Counted from the first letter of the stretch, positions 1 through 15,697 are shown. The stretch is 64,000 bases of DNA from Prunus persica (GCF_000346465.2 NC_034014.1:5232461-5296460), one strand, 5' to 3'. Translations and numbers: made by a program. The notes: a model not told the origin generated them from the letters alone.

Positions 1-75
1 TTAAATTTTCAATACATAAATAACTCAAACCATCTTGTTTCAAAAGTACCTAGAGCTGTTACTGAAAGAACTTAC

Positions 76-1435
76 TCCTGAACAAATGATTTTCCAAGCT
101 GCCTCGAGGCATGAATTCATACACCAAAAGCCGGTGTTCATCCTCCAAGCAAAAGCCAATTAGTTTCACAAGATTAGGATGATGGAATTGTCCAAGATAA
201 TTCACTTCTGCCTATAAACCCAAATAAAAGCACACAATAAGTCAATCTTGAACAGAAAAGGAGTAAACATTTATCTTCAAATTGCTAAACTCAAATGATT
301 TTCTAGTAGGCACTTAAGAGCACCAACGGCCATAAGATAATTTGTTGAAACTCAAAGCATCAATGCCTAGCTTGTTGTAAGCTAACTCTACCTTAAGTGA
401 TTGTTTAAGAAGCTCTGCTTATAAGCATAAGATCAAAGAATCAAGTATGACGATGAGCATCAAATAATCAGGAGAAAATAACTCACCAACCACTCTCTGT
501 GACCCTGAAAACTTTCTTGGTTAAGCCGTTTCACAGCCAAAACTATACCAGTTCCAGGCTTTGCAGCAGTAAATGAATTTTCATCAATCCACCCCTTAAA
601 AACTGAACCAAAGCCACCTTCTCCTAACACACTATCAGGACGGAAATTCCTGGTGGCCATTTTGAGGTCGTTAAAACTAAAGCTCTTCAAATTGGAAGAC
701 TGCAAGATCTCTCCCTCACTCCGAGGAGTTGGAGGCGCTGAAAATGATGAGACCTTGCTGCTTGTGCTGAGATTCCCATCAGTGCTGACGATTTTTGAAT
801 TCACACCTGCACATGTAAATGTGAAGTGTAAATCAATTTAGAGTCACCACCAGGGTATGAATAAGATTGCCCATTCACGCGTAACTCAATCCTTTGCACC
901 ATATTTGCTAAAAAAATTCGTGAGAAGTTAAAGGAATTCTAACTTCCCCTCTCTTTGTCTGGCTGTATTTTATAAAAGTCTGGTTGCAATTTGAAGGAAA
1001 CCAAAGAGACTCTTTAAGAGAATCTATTAGCACCTAAACCCTAAACAGAGCAAAGTAAACATGGGAAAATAATTACTATTCGAGGTAATCTAATTTCCAA
1101 AACAGGGTCGGAATCAAAATGAGGTTAGTGTTCCCAGGAAACCACACCAACCCAGTAAATCAACAACTTCCAGCTGAGCACCCTATAATTAGATAAAACC
1201 CCAAAACTCCCAACACACAGCTCAACCCACAATTTGCCCTCGCACCAGAGAGAGAGAGAGAGAGAGAGAGTAAAATTTAAACTATAAAATTTCCTAAGAT
1301 CAACTTACACTAATGGTTAGAGCTACACAAACAAAAAAGTACAACCACATGGGTTATAATTAGAAGCCGTGAAGTCTATATACCTGTATTACAAGGGCTC
1401 TCAGCTTTGATTCGGGCGCTTAAGCAGACCCCCAT
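76..1435 (-). CDS. Receptor-like cytoplasmic kinase, class VII (PBL/APK1-like), 5' part only
   Basis: Three exons are visible on the minus strand: 1435-1384, 806-487 and 211-76. The rest of the kinase domain lies left of the window. Exon 1 encodes [18 protein letters not shown]. The Met-Gly start and Cys4 are the N-myristoylation and palmitoylation signals that anchor this family to the plasma membrane. Exon 2 has a Ser-rich linker and then the kinase start, with glycine loop [11 protein letters not shown] and the ATP-binding lysine in AVKRL. Exon 3, 136 bp, continues with [18 protein letters not shown] and [17 protein letters not shown] (subdomains III-V). Splice phases join cleanly (G/GT, then TTG/GCA, then A/). 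Family members are Ser/Thr kinases acting below pattern-recognition receptors. The exact orthologue cannot be chosen from this part. Intron 1 holds a GA microsatellite near 1248-1270. Confidence 0.93.
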
Positions 1436-2120
1436 GAACACCAACCTAGAAAACCAACCGCCTTTTCTGAATTCTCTGCCTGCAGATCAGAGATTGCATC
1501 AGCTGACTACACTTGAAATGAACTTCAAAATTGAACAGTGAAACCAGACAGATCTAGAGTAAAAGCAGAAACTTTTCAATGGAAACCAAACAAAAAAGAA
1601 GTTGGGTATCATCCACAAAAGATAAAACTTCCCAAATTTGATAGGTTTTTTTAACTGCAACTTAAAATTAGTTTTCTTTAAACGAAAAAAAAACTTACTT
1701 TCTATATCTAAACAGAAAATAAACACAAACCCATGAACTCAAACATAAAGGAAATCCGAAAACCAACCTCTTTTGTTCCAAAACTAAAATCTAATCACAG
1801 AGAGACAAAGAAAGAGTGAGGTATGCTTTTAGCGTTGGTCTAATGGCCACGATGCTCAAATAAAGAGCTTTCCCAGCGGAGAGCAAGTTGACTAAGCTTT
1901 TTTCGTTTGAGTTTGATGCGTAAAATAGATAGAGGGTTGGCTGAGAAGGAAGGTGGGGAGTACTGCATTAATGGCGGGCTGGTCCCGCTCTTCAGCTCAA
2001 CGTTTTGTACTAATCTCTCTCTGTTTTTTGGTTTTGTTCTCTCTCTCTCTCTCGCTCTACATTCATTCGGTGAAGTCAGACAGCAGATAAGCCTTCTCAC
2101 TCTCTGCTACCTTTCTTAGC
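1436..2120 (-). promoter_or_regulatory. 5' leader and promoter region of the RLCK gene
   Basis: This region precedes the kinase start codon. It has a pyrimidine-rich CT stretch near 2036-2056 on plus, which reads as GA on the gene strand. Such tracts are common in plant core promoters and leaders. An 86-codon open frame at 1840-2100 (minus) has no recognisable domain and is better explained as leader or promoter. A leader intron is possible but I could not fix its ends. Confidence 0.4.
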
Positions 2121-2758
2121 CGTTTGATTTGGTTTCCAAAGAGCCCAATCTTCAATGCATGAGATGAGTGATGGCTTGGCTAGCTTTAGGCTTTTTAGCA
2201 GCTTTGGGACTCTGCAATTACATTTAGCCATTCAAGTTTTTGTTTACTTTTCTTTCTCTAATTTAGATTCAATCCAGCCGACTTTGCACGAGTAGGAATT
2301 AATGGATAACTTATCCCGTAAAAATACACAATCATTAGAACATTACCTTATTACATCTTACACATCAACTGATACCCCATAATAAATAAGATTTCGTATT
2401 GAAAATAAATGAAACACTATCACATTAATTAACGTTGAAAGATTAGTATATATGTAAACATGTGCTATTCTGAATCATGAATTAAAAACTTCTTATTACT
2501 TAGTTCAAGTGGGCAACGCATACCATTACTTGTTAAATCAATATAGGGTCCTATGTAGGATATACAAGTGGGTTTATGTTTATTTAATTATGTTTGGTCT
2601 CCATCCATTAACAGTGGTGATTACAGTTGCTTTTTCTATACTGAAATATCCATGGATATAACGTTTTTCTAACAATAGTTAGTTAGTAACTAACTTAAAT
2701 TAAGGAATGACTCCAAGGGAACATTTAAAGTCATTGCATGGAAAATTTGCAAGAACCT

Positions 2759-2828
2759 TTTTTATTTATTTATTTATTTATTTATATACTTTATTTATTT
2801 ATTTATTTATTTATATATATATATATAT
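2759..2828. repeat. (TTTA)n microsatellite running into (TA)n
   Basis: Tetranucleotide TTTA units run from about 2759 to 2812 with one interruption near 2786-2789, and then a TA dinucleotide tract. It is a compound microsatellite. Confidence 0.95.
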
Positions 2829-3053
2829 AAAACATAGATTTTTCAAACTATCTTCAAAATTTGCATTTAAAAAGAAGAATAATACTTCCCTGCTTACTTA
2901 TAAAGAGAAATTCCTCATTACCCTCTATTGTGGCTCAATCACAAAGTGACATATGCTCTCTATTTTTTAATTGTTTAAACAATTCTTTCTTCTTTTTTTT
3001 CACTTTTACCGAACCCCTAGTTTTTTACCAAAATAAAAACAAAATTCTCAATG

Positions 3054-3076
3054 TTATTATTATTATTATTATTATT
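3054..3076. repeat. (TTA)n microsatellite
   Basis: About eight trinucleotide units of TTA/TAT followed by a T run. Confidence 0.9.
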
Positions 3077-3579
3077 TTTTTCACTTTGATTTTTCTCAAA
3101 CATTTTAAAATAAAATAAAATTTCCTTCCTTAGTGAAAACTTTAAGTCTTTGTGGCCCCTTTCCAACTCTAACTTTAATAATCCATTTACAACCAAAGTT
3201 GCCACATAGAACAATTGGAGACATAGTTTCTTCATGAAGGTTTTTTCAATACAGGATCATGTTACCAAGGGGGAAAAAAAATGGGATTTTTTTTTTCTTT
3301 GTGTTTTGGTCAAAAATCAGAAAGGACACATGTCACTTTGTGTTAAAGTCACAATAGAAAGTAAGGAGGGAAGTTTTGTCCCAAAAGAATATATGATTAC
3401 TTCTATAGAGTGAAATAGTAAGTCCGATTATCTGAACAAAGTTTTTCTTATAATAATTGGTCAGTGATTAATTTAACACATGATGAGGAAATCACCGTAA
3501 ATCCTATGCCACAACTTTTTAAAGTATGAGCCCATGCCATGCCATACTTTGGTTCTTGGAATCATGTTAACCTTCTCAT

Positions 3580-3581
<2 letters not shown>

Positions 3582-3635
<54 letters not shown>
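3582..3635. repeat. (CT)n microsatellite, 54 bp
   Basis: An uninterrupted CT dinucleotide tract in gene-free sequence. Confidence 0.97.
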
Positions 3636-3637
<2 letters not shown>

Positions 3638-5204
3638 GTACATGGTTTTCTAATCATCAGCCTTGTGGTTCTAATAACCCCATATCTAATCTAACCAGGA
3701 AAAAGTGGATGCTCTTTGCTAATTGTGGAAGGTTCTCTTGTGAACATTGCCCTCACTCATTGGATCTCGTGATAAGTGTGAGACACACCATGCATGGTCA
3801 AAAGTTAAAAAACATCTACCTCGCTTACCAAAACACGAAAAACAAAAACCACACGAGACACAAAACAGAACCAACTTTGATTGGAAATAATCACATATGA
3901 GAATGTGATCCAATCAAGCAAACAGTACATAACTTGGCTGTAAAGTGCTGGAGATCATCATAATTGCGTGACTCCATGGTTTTTTCTTTTTTTTCTTTTG
4001 CTAATTCAAATCTGAAATTTTATGGCACCAGAGGCATGCAGCTCCCAACCATATATGTACTTAAGTACTATGAGGTAGGGGGGGAAAATGTTGTTGTATT
4101 CTAAGCTTTATTGGTTTTTCTTCACCCACGTGAAAATCTTTGAAGGCGACTCTGGCGAGCATTCCTCTTGTCCACTCATAACAAAAAACCCTTTAGTAAG
4201 GCATCCATATGTGTTTGATGCGTACACATTAGCCAATCTACATAAGGCTAATTAGAAATAATATTTATTAAGAATATAACCTCACATATTATAAATAACA
4301 ATTCGACCTATTGACTAAAAAAACTGTGTGTTTATCTTTCTCGTCACATAGTTAGTCAGATGATTTATTGATAACGAGTTATTTGAACAATTTAGCATGT
4401 GTACATGGATGACTAGTGGCATGGATGGCCGCTGACATTGCTGTCATTAGAAAGCAAGAAATTCCAAGTTGGTGGCAAAAACTGCCAAAATTGAGGTCGG
4501 AAGAGCCCTTGCCCTCCTTTTTCTCTTCCCGACTTGGAGACCAAACATCCCGTGAGGCAGAGACACGTACCAAACCAATTTTGCAATTTTAGGTTGCTCC
4601 AAAATTGTACTTTTCCATGGCCAAATATGGCGTCATTCTATTTGTAGTAAACGTAATCATAATCCCGATTTGAAGTCCCGGTTTCTCTGATCAAATCACA
4701 ACCGTTGGTTATGCATACTTTTTTCACATTTGTCATCATGATTTTGCTTTTATCTCATTCACATGCTACATGCCCAGCAAATCTTTAGCTGTGATCGTCC
4801 CACCACATCTTTCGGATTTCGCACAAAAAAGTCTTGAATTGGGACCCACCCGGAGGCATGTTTGCCAAGTGGCAAACATAACACCGCGACAGTGGAGTAT
4901 GGCCCAGAAGCCGGCTGGCGGGAGGGAGGGAGCCAGCCGTGTATAAGCCTTGACAGCCGAGCCACCCGTGTCTGAAACGGTGTCTACAAATTTAGGCCTT
5001 TTTTGGTATTAAAAAAAATACTAAATTTAGGTTTTGCGTACTAAATTAGAAGAGTAATAAGAAAGCATATCCGAGCTTGGAAAAGTATTAAGTTATGAAA
5101 ATTATTTGGAGGTAAAAAAAAAAAAAGAGTTCTATAAAGTGAGTGTGTTAAAGTAAGCACCCTAAATTAATAGAGATGAATGAAAGCGATACATTATATA
5201 ATAA

Positions 5205-5597
5205 GCATAATGCTTAGGTGCACTCATCTTTCAGTGCACCACTTGGTTGTATATGTTTGTTCATTTTAGTGTGATTAACGAATATTCATTATACACATGT
5301 TATAGTCGGAGTGGTTCATTCTCTAAATTATCGTTTAACGATCATATTTGAAAAAAGAAATCAATCAAATTAAAGATCAGACAATCTTTTAATTCAATGG
5401 ACAATTCATCATGATGATCTTAATTCTTACTAAAGCAGACACATATGGATTTATAAATTATCTCTAATTAACTGATCTTTTATAAAAATAATCTAAATAA
5501 TCTTCAACATAACATGTGTATGATAAAAAGTCGTTAATCAAAACACGGTGAATGATGCGTTACACCCAAGAGGTACTCTTCACTATTATCATAATGC
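5205..5597. mobile_element. Degenerate foldback MITE
   Basis: The two ends are diverged inverted repeats. The left arm begins GCATAATGC and the right arm read in reverse begins GCATTATGA. Matching inner blocks GATTAACGA and TATACACATGTTAT / CATACACATGTTAT occur in the same order in both arms. There is no coding capacity. The target-site duplication is unclear, so the family is not assigned. Confidence 0.55.
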
Positions 5598-6701
5598 AAC
5601 ATAATAATGTTAAGAATGTGAAGTTGTCAAAGTTGGTGCCAATTTTGTAGACTCGTAAACGGGATTGACGGGTTCAAGGGTCAGATTCCGTACATTCTTG
5701 TAGCATTATTTTAAGTGGGCATGTATATGAAATTGTATTTGTTCAAGGAGGATCTAAAGTGTGCCTTAGGTTTTTGTGTATGAGCTAATTAAACTATTAT
5801 TTATGCTTCAATTGGGTGCATAATCTCTCGTTACCCAATTAACCTAGTACCCACCATTAGCTAAACTAAATACGAACATGCTTCACAAAATGTGTTACCC
5901 ACTAACCCCTTTCTTTTTTTTAATTCTAAATCATTGTCTTATTATAGTTTCCAACTTGCCATCACTAATAATAGTTGTTTAAATTTTTTCTTCTTCTAAG
6001 AACATCTTAAGTTACAAAAATGGGGTCAGGTTAAGTGAAAAAAGGTATTGACTTGCGAACCAAAAGTCTTAAGTTCAAAATCTCATAACATCTTAATTTT
6101 ATGTGTGTTGAAAATCTATTCCTTGTAACTTAGATAATTATGCAATTACTAGTTTACAAACTGCTCCGTGACTTTTTCTGCTGGGGAGAATTTTGTGGAA
6201 AAAGGACTGCGGGGCTTTTCCTTTGTTGCTTGGTTGTTAAAACAAATAAGCAAAAAGAGACTAATCTGAGCTTAGTGATATATTTTGCTTACACCTAGGG
6301 CACAGCTTTAGTGATTAGCCAACAAAAAAGTTGCTACATGGGGATCTACCAAACTAGTGGCACAAACAAACACTTTCAATTCCATGTGCTTTCCTTTTAG
6401 TACCTTTTGTTGGTCTAAGCAGATAGGGGTTGGTGGTGGTGCTAAGATATTGACTTTAGCATGCTAATCAACATTTAAACAGGGAAATCATATAAGACTT
6501 ACGACATAAAAGTCTTCAATAATGTATTGTATATGTAAATTACAGTACACAAATACATCAACCTATATTCGTGCAAATAATTAAGATAAATAAATTATTG
6601 ACGTTTTATTAGATGACAACGTCAGTCGTGCATGCAACATACGTTTGATGTGTAATGCAATTAATGAGAGTATTGAACAATATTACATTATATTCATAGA
6701 C
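5598..6701. other. Gene-free spacer with a possible SINE relic
   Basis: No gene seen. Around 6040-6090 the words CTTGCGAACC and AAGTTCAAAATCTC faintly resemble a tRNA-derived SINE internal promoter, but no end or duplication could be found. Confidence 0.35.
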
Positions 6702-6869
6702 GCAACTGTTGCTATCACAACTCATAGTATTTTAGTCATAAATGCGATTGTTGCTATCACAACTTATAATATTTTAGTCATAAACACAATTATTGCTATC
6801 ACAACTCATAATATTTTAATCAAAAACGCGATTGTTGCTATCACAACTCATAATATTTTAGTCAGTCTA
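6702..6869 (+). repeat. 42-bp minisatellite, four units
   Basis: Units start at 6702, 6744, 6786 and 6828. Each contains a GTTGCTATCACAACT-like core followed by an ATATTTTAGTCA-like block. Because 42 is a multiple of 3, they repeat as 14 residues (AITTHNILVINAIV-like) inside a 119-codon open frame at 6645-7004. No protein family is recognised, and the open frame may be a by-product of the repeat period. Confidence 0.85.
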
Positions 6870-7149
6870 TGCTATTTTGCAGTGGTGCAAAAAGTCATTA
6901 TTCATGCGACCAGCAATGAGCCACGACCTTTGATAGTTTTGCTTGAAACGAATCTTTTTGAGACCGTGGTAAACGGTGTACTGGTCGATCTTATCTCTAA
7001 ATGAATTATTATAGAAGAGATGAACAGAGGTCAACCCACATAATGCACCATTAGGTCAATGGCATTGACATGAAGCACAGAGATTGAATTGAAACAAATA
7101 AGCTTTTAATCCATTTAATTTAAGTGCATTTTGATGAAAAATTATGGTT

Positions 7150-8515
7150 CATTGGTTGTGAGAAAAATGTTAATACGCCTACTTTGTTTGATAATTGGTC
7201 CAGTGTGATTGGACCAACATATAGCACATTGCTTTAACATAAGTCATGCCTAATCATGCTTGCATGCTCTACTTTTGTCACTTATGTTATATTGTGTTTA
7301 TTTATAGAAAACTATTAAATTTTTTACCCAAAAAAAAAAAAAAAGTTCAGTGTAGACTCTAGACTAGATTTCAATCTGGAAAGGGGATGTTTTTTAATAT
7401 AAAAAATAAGGCATAAAAAGTTTTATCTAACCCAAAAAAAGAAAAAAAGAAAGCTCACCTGGAGATGTAGGAATATTGTGTTGGTCAAAGATAATCTTGA
7501 AATTGAAAGTAGAGTATGATTGTCGAGCATCAGACCCTTACTTTAATACTCTGTATGGCAGCCTATATATTTTTAATTTTCTTTTGGGTGGCATACTGGC
7601 AACAGTATATTTATATGCATATATGGCTCAACAAGCTATATACAAATCAAGAAATATGCTAGGTATAGTTGCCGACACACACTTCAGCGTGAATGATTTT
7701 CAGTTGTTGATGCAAGTGCAGATTCCATTACATTAACCGTTGAACGTCATTCATGCTCAGGCGACTATTCCAAGCGCTTCTCATAGCTCGGGGAAGCATA
7801 TGATGAGATCTCTCTGGTACTAGACTTCGGAGAGCAGTAACAGAACAACTCCATTTGCCACTTGCTATTTCCAACCCAAAAATGAGAAACAGAAAGAAAA
7901 GTGTTTGGATGCGATGTGCATGACATAGATAATGTCGTAGAATGCCTCCCATACCTCTGCTGAAATAGCCATGCCCCATGGAGTGGCCAACCATGCCGAT
8001 GAGGTAGAAGACAAGGGTTTTTTAATTTCTGACAAAAGAGCCGGCAAAGAATGCCTTCTACACTTTCAGCACCCACTAATTGAGGGTGCAAAAATATTAA
8101 TAATTTTTTCAAATAAAAATAAACAAGAGACGAAAGTGGTTGAAGATTTGAAGAAAAAGGAGAAAAAGAAAAGAGGGAGAAACAAGAAAGAATTGAATTT
8201 AAAATTTATATCAAATATGATTCTTTCGACCTCAGCCAGGAACCAAACCACCACTCGACTTATGAGAAGGAGAAAAAAGAGAAAATAAGAGAAACCCCAC
8301 TTGACTTATCAAATTCACAATCATATTTCCACTTAATTGAAAGTAAACTCAGTACCAAGGAATTCTTACTTATTACGTCGAGAATGTGCTGGGCAACACA
8401 ACTACAAGGTTTTTTTGGGCAAGTAATAATACAGTACAAGTCTTTTTTGACAAGTATTAACAACAGAAGTTTATAACTCAAGTTTGGCAACAAGCTAGAT
8501 GGACATTCTCTGACC
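7150..8515. other. 3' flank of TPI, part of a direct duplication with 18890-20044
   Basis: Blocks here recur in the same order to the right. ACTTTGTTTGATAATTGG with a following GTGTGATTGGACC (7180-7215) matches 18910-18945. GTTTTATCTAACCC (about 7420) matches about 19630. TGTTGGTCAAAGAT (7478) matches 19685. GATTGTCGAGCATCAGACCC (7519) matches about 19728. No gene is certain. Overlapping minus-strand open frames at 7728-8112 have no recognised domain and are not called. Confidence 0.7.
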
Positions 8516-11844
<3,329 letters not shown>

Positions 11845-12376
11845 CTTCTCTTTAACTTGATTAACAGCTCAAATTGAAAATCAAGGCTCTTGCTTTTTAT
11901 TTTATTTTTTATATTTGTAGTTTCACTGTTCTAGAGTGTGCCTGTGCCTGTGCAAGAAGAACCATCGTGCACTTATGAATCGGGTCGGGTTGAGCCTATC
12001 CAGTATCAGCCCAGGCCATAATATTCTGATTTTGTACAATACGGGCCAGCCCATTATATGTTTTCTTGGGTTGGGATTCATGGTCTATTTAGTCAAACCT
12101 TGCCTTTTTTGGGGTTTAAAAGTCAAAGCCGTGGATCACAAGCAAACAACTGTTTTTCGCTATATTCATTGTGACCTAATAAGTAGTTTCCTATTCAAAT
12201 TTTTTGTTTCCCCTTCTAATTTCCTATCGGATTCTACTATTTAAGTCTTGACTTACTCTCCTTTGAATCCTCCCAATCCCAAACGAGCTCTAAGTCTTGA
12301 ATTTTTTTTTTTGTCTCCAACACGTTTCCACTGCGATCACGAATCTACAACCAGAGGAAGCAATAGTAAACTAAAG
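11845..12376. promoter_or_regulatory. Shared intergenic promoter between TPI and the F-box pseudogene
   Basis: A 532-bp gap separates divergent start codons. GCCCA motifs at 12008-12013 and 12048-12053 read TGGGCT on minus. This matches the plant site II element often found upstream of housekeeping genes, and suits TPI. A GGGCC word overlaps the second. Assignment to TPI is by position. Confidence 0.45.
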
Positions 12377-13158
12377 ATGAATATTGATGATCTTCCTCAG
12401 CATCTGTTGGTTGAAATCCTTTGTCGACTTCCTTGCAGTAAAATCGTTTTTCAGTGCAAGTGTGTGTCCAGACGTTGGTTTGCTCTAATCTCAGATACTT
12501 CCGCTTTGTATCTCTGCAAAAATGCGCAACTGATGATGTATTGGTTGAAAGAGACGCTGATATGGATGCGATATTATTCTATTTCAGTAATCTGAAACAA
12601 GGACGGTATTTGATTTGGGATTATTTTGTCATGGCTGCACTTCCGGCCAAGTGCATATCACGCAATTTATCTCTCAGTTTCCTTCCTTGTTTTGATCAGA
12701 TCACACTTACAAAACCACGCATTTTAGGGACATATAATGACTTAATCTTGTGCTCAACCGCTTGGGAAGAATATTACTACATCTGCAATCCATACACCAG
12801 GCAACGGTTGCTCTTCCTCCCACTCCTCAAGTTCATAGTGGATCAGCAATAACGGGAACGGGAACGGGATTCATGTGCGACCATCCCTACTACAACCATG
12901 AGGAACTCGTCGGTAATCGAACAAGTTCTAATAACATCAAGCTTAATGCTGAGTATAGGTACAGGGTCGTGCGAATTACTGCAGTTCAAGAGAATTACTT
13001 GGAGTTCACAGTGGAAATCTACTCTTCTGAGACTGGTGAATGGAGATAGTCAGTTATATTGAGCTCCGGAGAATATAGTTTTCTTCCTTATGCTTGTACT
13101 CCAGGCGTTGCTTACAATGGAATGTTGTACACTGGATGTTTTCTGAAGGCCTTCTTAT

Positions 13159-13374
13159 AAAAGAAAGAATGATTTTCTTTGATTTCTTAAAAAGGTTAAA
13201 TCTTAATTATAATTGTACAACAATATATATAAGGAGATTGACTCCTTGATTTACGCCACAATTGGCGCCACAATTGGAGGGAGACAAACTAAAGTGGAGG
13301 GAGACAAACTAAAGTAACTAAAGTGGAGAGGCAAAGTGGATCCAATAAGGAATCCAATAAAGAACAAGTCAACA
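13159..13374 (-). repeat. Copia 3' LTR
   Basis: 216 bp, begins TGTTGACTTGTTC on minus. It contains a short internal tandem duplication (GGAGGGAGACAAACTAAAGT twice, 20 bases per unit) and a near-palindromic ACAATTGGCGCCACAATTGG block. Confidence 0.95.
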
Positions 13375-13381
13375 CTCCCCC

Positions 13382-15697
13382 TCAAGTTGGTGCATGGATG
13401 TTGCACATGCCCAACTTGTCTAGAAACCTGGAGAACTTGTTACTCGAAACCGCCTTAGTGAGAATATCTGCTACTTGATCGTCCGTTCCTATGGGAGGAA
13501 CCTCAATTACTTTGCTATTTAGCTTCTTCTTAATAAAGAACCTGTCAACCTCTACATGCTTGGTCCTATCATGTTGCACTGGATTATGAGCAATATCACG
13601 AGCAACTTTATTATCACAAAATAACTTCATCGGCTGACCACATTTGACCCCCACATCTTGTAATAGAAACTTAAGCCACAAGAGTTCACAAATACCGAGT
13701 GCCATGCCTCTAAATTCGGCTTCTGCGCTTGTCCTTGATACAACATTCTGCTTCTTACTTCTCCATGTTACTAGATTTCCCCCAACAAAGGTAAAATACC
13801 CGGATGTCGAGCGCCTATCATCCGTTGATCCGGCCCAGTCAGCATCCGTATAGCACTCAATTCTGAAATGCCCATTTCTTCGAAATAAAATTCCTTTACC
13901 AGGGCTTCCTTTCAAGTAACTCAATATTCTCATAACTGCACTCATGTGTTGTTCTCCCGAATTGTGCATATATTGACTAATTACACTTAAGGCATGAGCA
14001 AGATCCGGCCTAGTGTGAGCCAAGTACATCAATCTTCCCACTAACCTTTGATACCTCCCTTTATCAATCAATCCTTGGTTCTGATCAATACCCAACTTCA
14101 TCCCTTCGGCCAACGGAGTAGACACTGGCTTGCACGCTGTCATGCCAGTTTCTTTCAACAAGTCAAGAACATACTTCCTTTGTGATAGAAATATCCCAGA
14201 CTTGCACCTCGACACCTCAATCCCAAGAAAATATTTCAAAGAACCAAGATCTTTCATTTCAAATTCTGTGGACAAATAATTTTTCAAGGCTGCTTGCTCA
14301 ACAGGATCATTACCAGTAACCACCATATCATCCACATATACGATGAGAGCTGTAACCTTTTCATTCCTGCGTTTCAGGAATAACGTGTGATCCCAATTAC
14401 TTTGCATATACCCGAATGCTCTCATGGATTTGGTAAATCTACCAAACCAGGCTCTTGGAGACTGCTTCAATCCATACAATGATTTCTTGAGCCTACATAC
14501 CTTTTGTTTCCGTATGTCCGGATCACTCTGCCCTGGTGGAAGGTCCATGTAAATCTCCTCAGTTAGATCTCCATGGAGGAATGCATTTTTCACATCGAAC
14601 TGTTGCAAAGACCAATCTAGATTTGCTGCTAAGGAAAGTAGAACACGAACTGTATTAATCTTTGCCACTGGTGCGAAGGTATCAGTGTAGTCGATGCCAT
14701 ATTTCTGTGTATACCCCTTTGCCACCAATCTTGCCTTAAAGCGATCTACCGTTCCATCTGCTTTGTATTTGACCGTATAAACCCATTTGCATCCCACGGA
14801 CTTCTTTCCGGCTGGCAAGTCTGTTATTTCCCAGGTAGCATTCTTCTTCAACGATCTTAATTCTTCGTTCATTGCATCTTTCCAGCGGGAATCTGCTAAG
14901 GCCTCCTGCACACTGTTAGGAATAGATACAGTAGATAATTGATATACAAATGACTTATTTGATTCTGACAGGTGACAGGTAGACACATAATTGTTTAGTG
15001 GGTATCTCACTCTTGAATCGGAATTTGGCTCACTCAAGGAATACTTGTGTTTACACTTAGGATCTGCCTCGTAAGTGGGTTTGGGAATACCTCGATTAAT
15101 ACGCTCTAGAAGGCGACGGAGTGGAGTTGCATCCGGTGTAGAAGACGATTGGTTATGAGAATTAAGATAAGATGAGTTTATACTTGGATCGGATATAACA
15201 TCAGAAGGAAAAGGATGTTCTTCCTCCTCCTGCAATGTTTGCTGCTCCTCAGGGACCTGCTCAGTAGACTGATGACCAGAGCACACGGGTTGCTGCCCGT
15301 CGCCAGATGTCGTGAGCTGATCACCATGACACGTGGACTGCTGCCCTTCTCTAGGTGCTGTGTACTCCAGACGTGATGACTGCAATGGTTGCTTTTCATG
15401 TAGCTCATTTCTAGCCACATGAGAGTAATCAAGGGTCAAAACTTCAGTATTATCTCGGGTCAGAACTTCACTACTTCTGTACTCCCCCTGAAGTGAGGAC
15501 GTGGGGGATCCAAAAAACATTTCATTCTCATGGAAAATCACATCCTGAGTAATAAACATCTTTTTACTCGAAGGATGATAACAACGATATCCTTTCTGGG
15601 TAGTAGCATAACCCAAAAAAACACAACGAATGGCTCGAGGCTCAAGTTTATTATGCCGTTGATGGGGATGGAGGTGAACAAAAGCAACACACCCCAA
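13382..15697 (-). CDS. Copia reverse transcriptase and RNase H
   Basis: 771 residues from an internal Met; in the intact element this would be the C-terminal part of the polyprotein. Visible: the integrase tail (RAIRCVFLGYATTQKGYRCY), the RT domain beginning WKDAMNEELRSLKKNATWE, then VGCKWVYTVKYKADG, QFDVKNAFLHGDL, the catalytic YVDDM, and EMKDLGSLKYFLGIEV. The copia RNase H follows with CYTDADWAGSTDDRRSTSGY and SSAEAEFRG-like motif TSAEAEFRGMA. The frame itself has no stop or shift, in line with young LTRs. Confidence 0.94.
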   Translation of the reverse strand: MGCVAFVHLHPHQRHNKLEPRAIRCVFLGYATTQKGYRCYHPSSKKMFITQDVIFHENEMFFGSPTSSLQGEYRSSEVLTRDNTEVLTLDYSHVARNELHEKQPLQSSRLEYTAPREGQQSTCHGDQLTTSGDGQQPVCSGHQSTEQVPEEQQTLQEEEEHPFPSDVISDPSINSSYLNSHNQSSSTPDATPLRRLLERINRGIPKPTYEADPKCKHKYSLSEPNSDSRVRYPLNNYVSTCHLSESNKSFVYQLSTVSIPNSVQEALADSRWKDAMNEELRSLKKNATWEITDLPAGKKSVGCKWVYTVKYKADGTVDRFKARLVAKGYTQKYGIDYTDTFAPVAKINTVRVLLSLAANLDWSLQQFDVKNAFLHGDLTEEIYMDLPPGQSDPDIRKQKVCRLKKSLYGLKQSPRAWFGRFTKSMRAFGYMQSNWDHTLFLKRRNEKVTALIVYVDDMVVTGNDPVEQAALKNYLSTEFEMKDLGSLKYFLGIEVSRCKSGIFLSQRKYVLDLLKETGMTACKPVSTPLAEGMKLGIDQNQGLIDKGRYQRLVGRLMYLAHTRPDLAHALSVISQYMHNSGEQHMSAVMRILSYLKGSPGKGILFRRNGHFRIECYTDADWAGSTDDRRSTSGYFTFVGGNLVTWRSKKQNVVSRTSAEAEFRGMALGICELLWLKFLLQDVGVKCGQPMKLFCDNKVARDIAHNPVQHDRTKHVEVDRFFIKKKLNSKVIEVPPIGTDDQVADILTKAVSSNKFSRFLDKLGMCNIHAPT

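Larger units (their letters stand above)
2121..5204. other. Gene-free AT-rich spacer
   Basis: I see no supportable gene here. The stretch holds several simple repeats (listed separately) and short open frames that are composition artefacts. The 68-codon frame at 4759-4965 (minus) has no motif I recognise. Confidence 0.6.

Noticed and set aside
1840..2100. 86-codon frame upstream of the kinase gene
   Set aside because: Arg/Glu repeats come from the CT/GA tract. It lies in the leader or promoter.
4759..4965. 68-codon minus frame in a GC-richer patch
   Set aside because: No domain, no neighbouring exon and no start context worth calling.
5660..5700. GGGTTCAAGGGTCAGATTCC as a possible tRNA T-arm
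   Set aside because: No acceptor stem, anticodon arm or A box could be built around it.
7728..8112. Overlapping minus frames with a readable stretch (KPLSSTSSAWLATPWGMAIS)
   Set aside because: One stretch reads protein-like, but I recognise no family, the frames conflict, and only part of the region is kept in the duplicate. Left unassigned.
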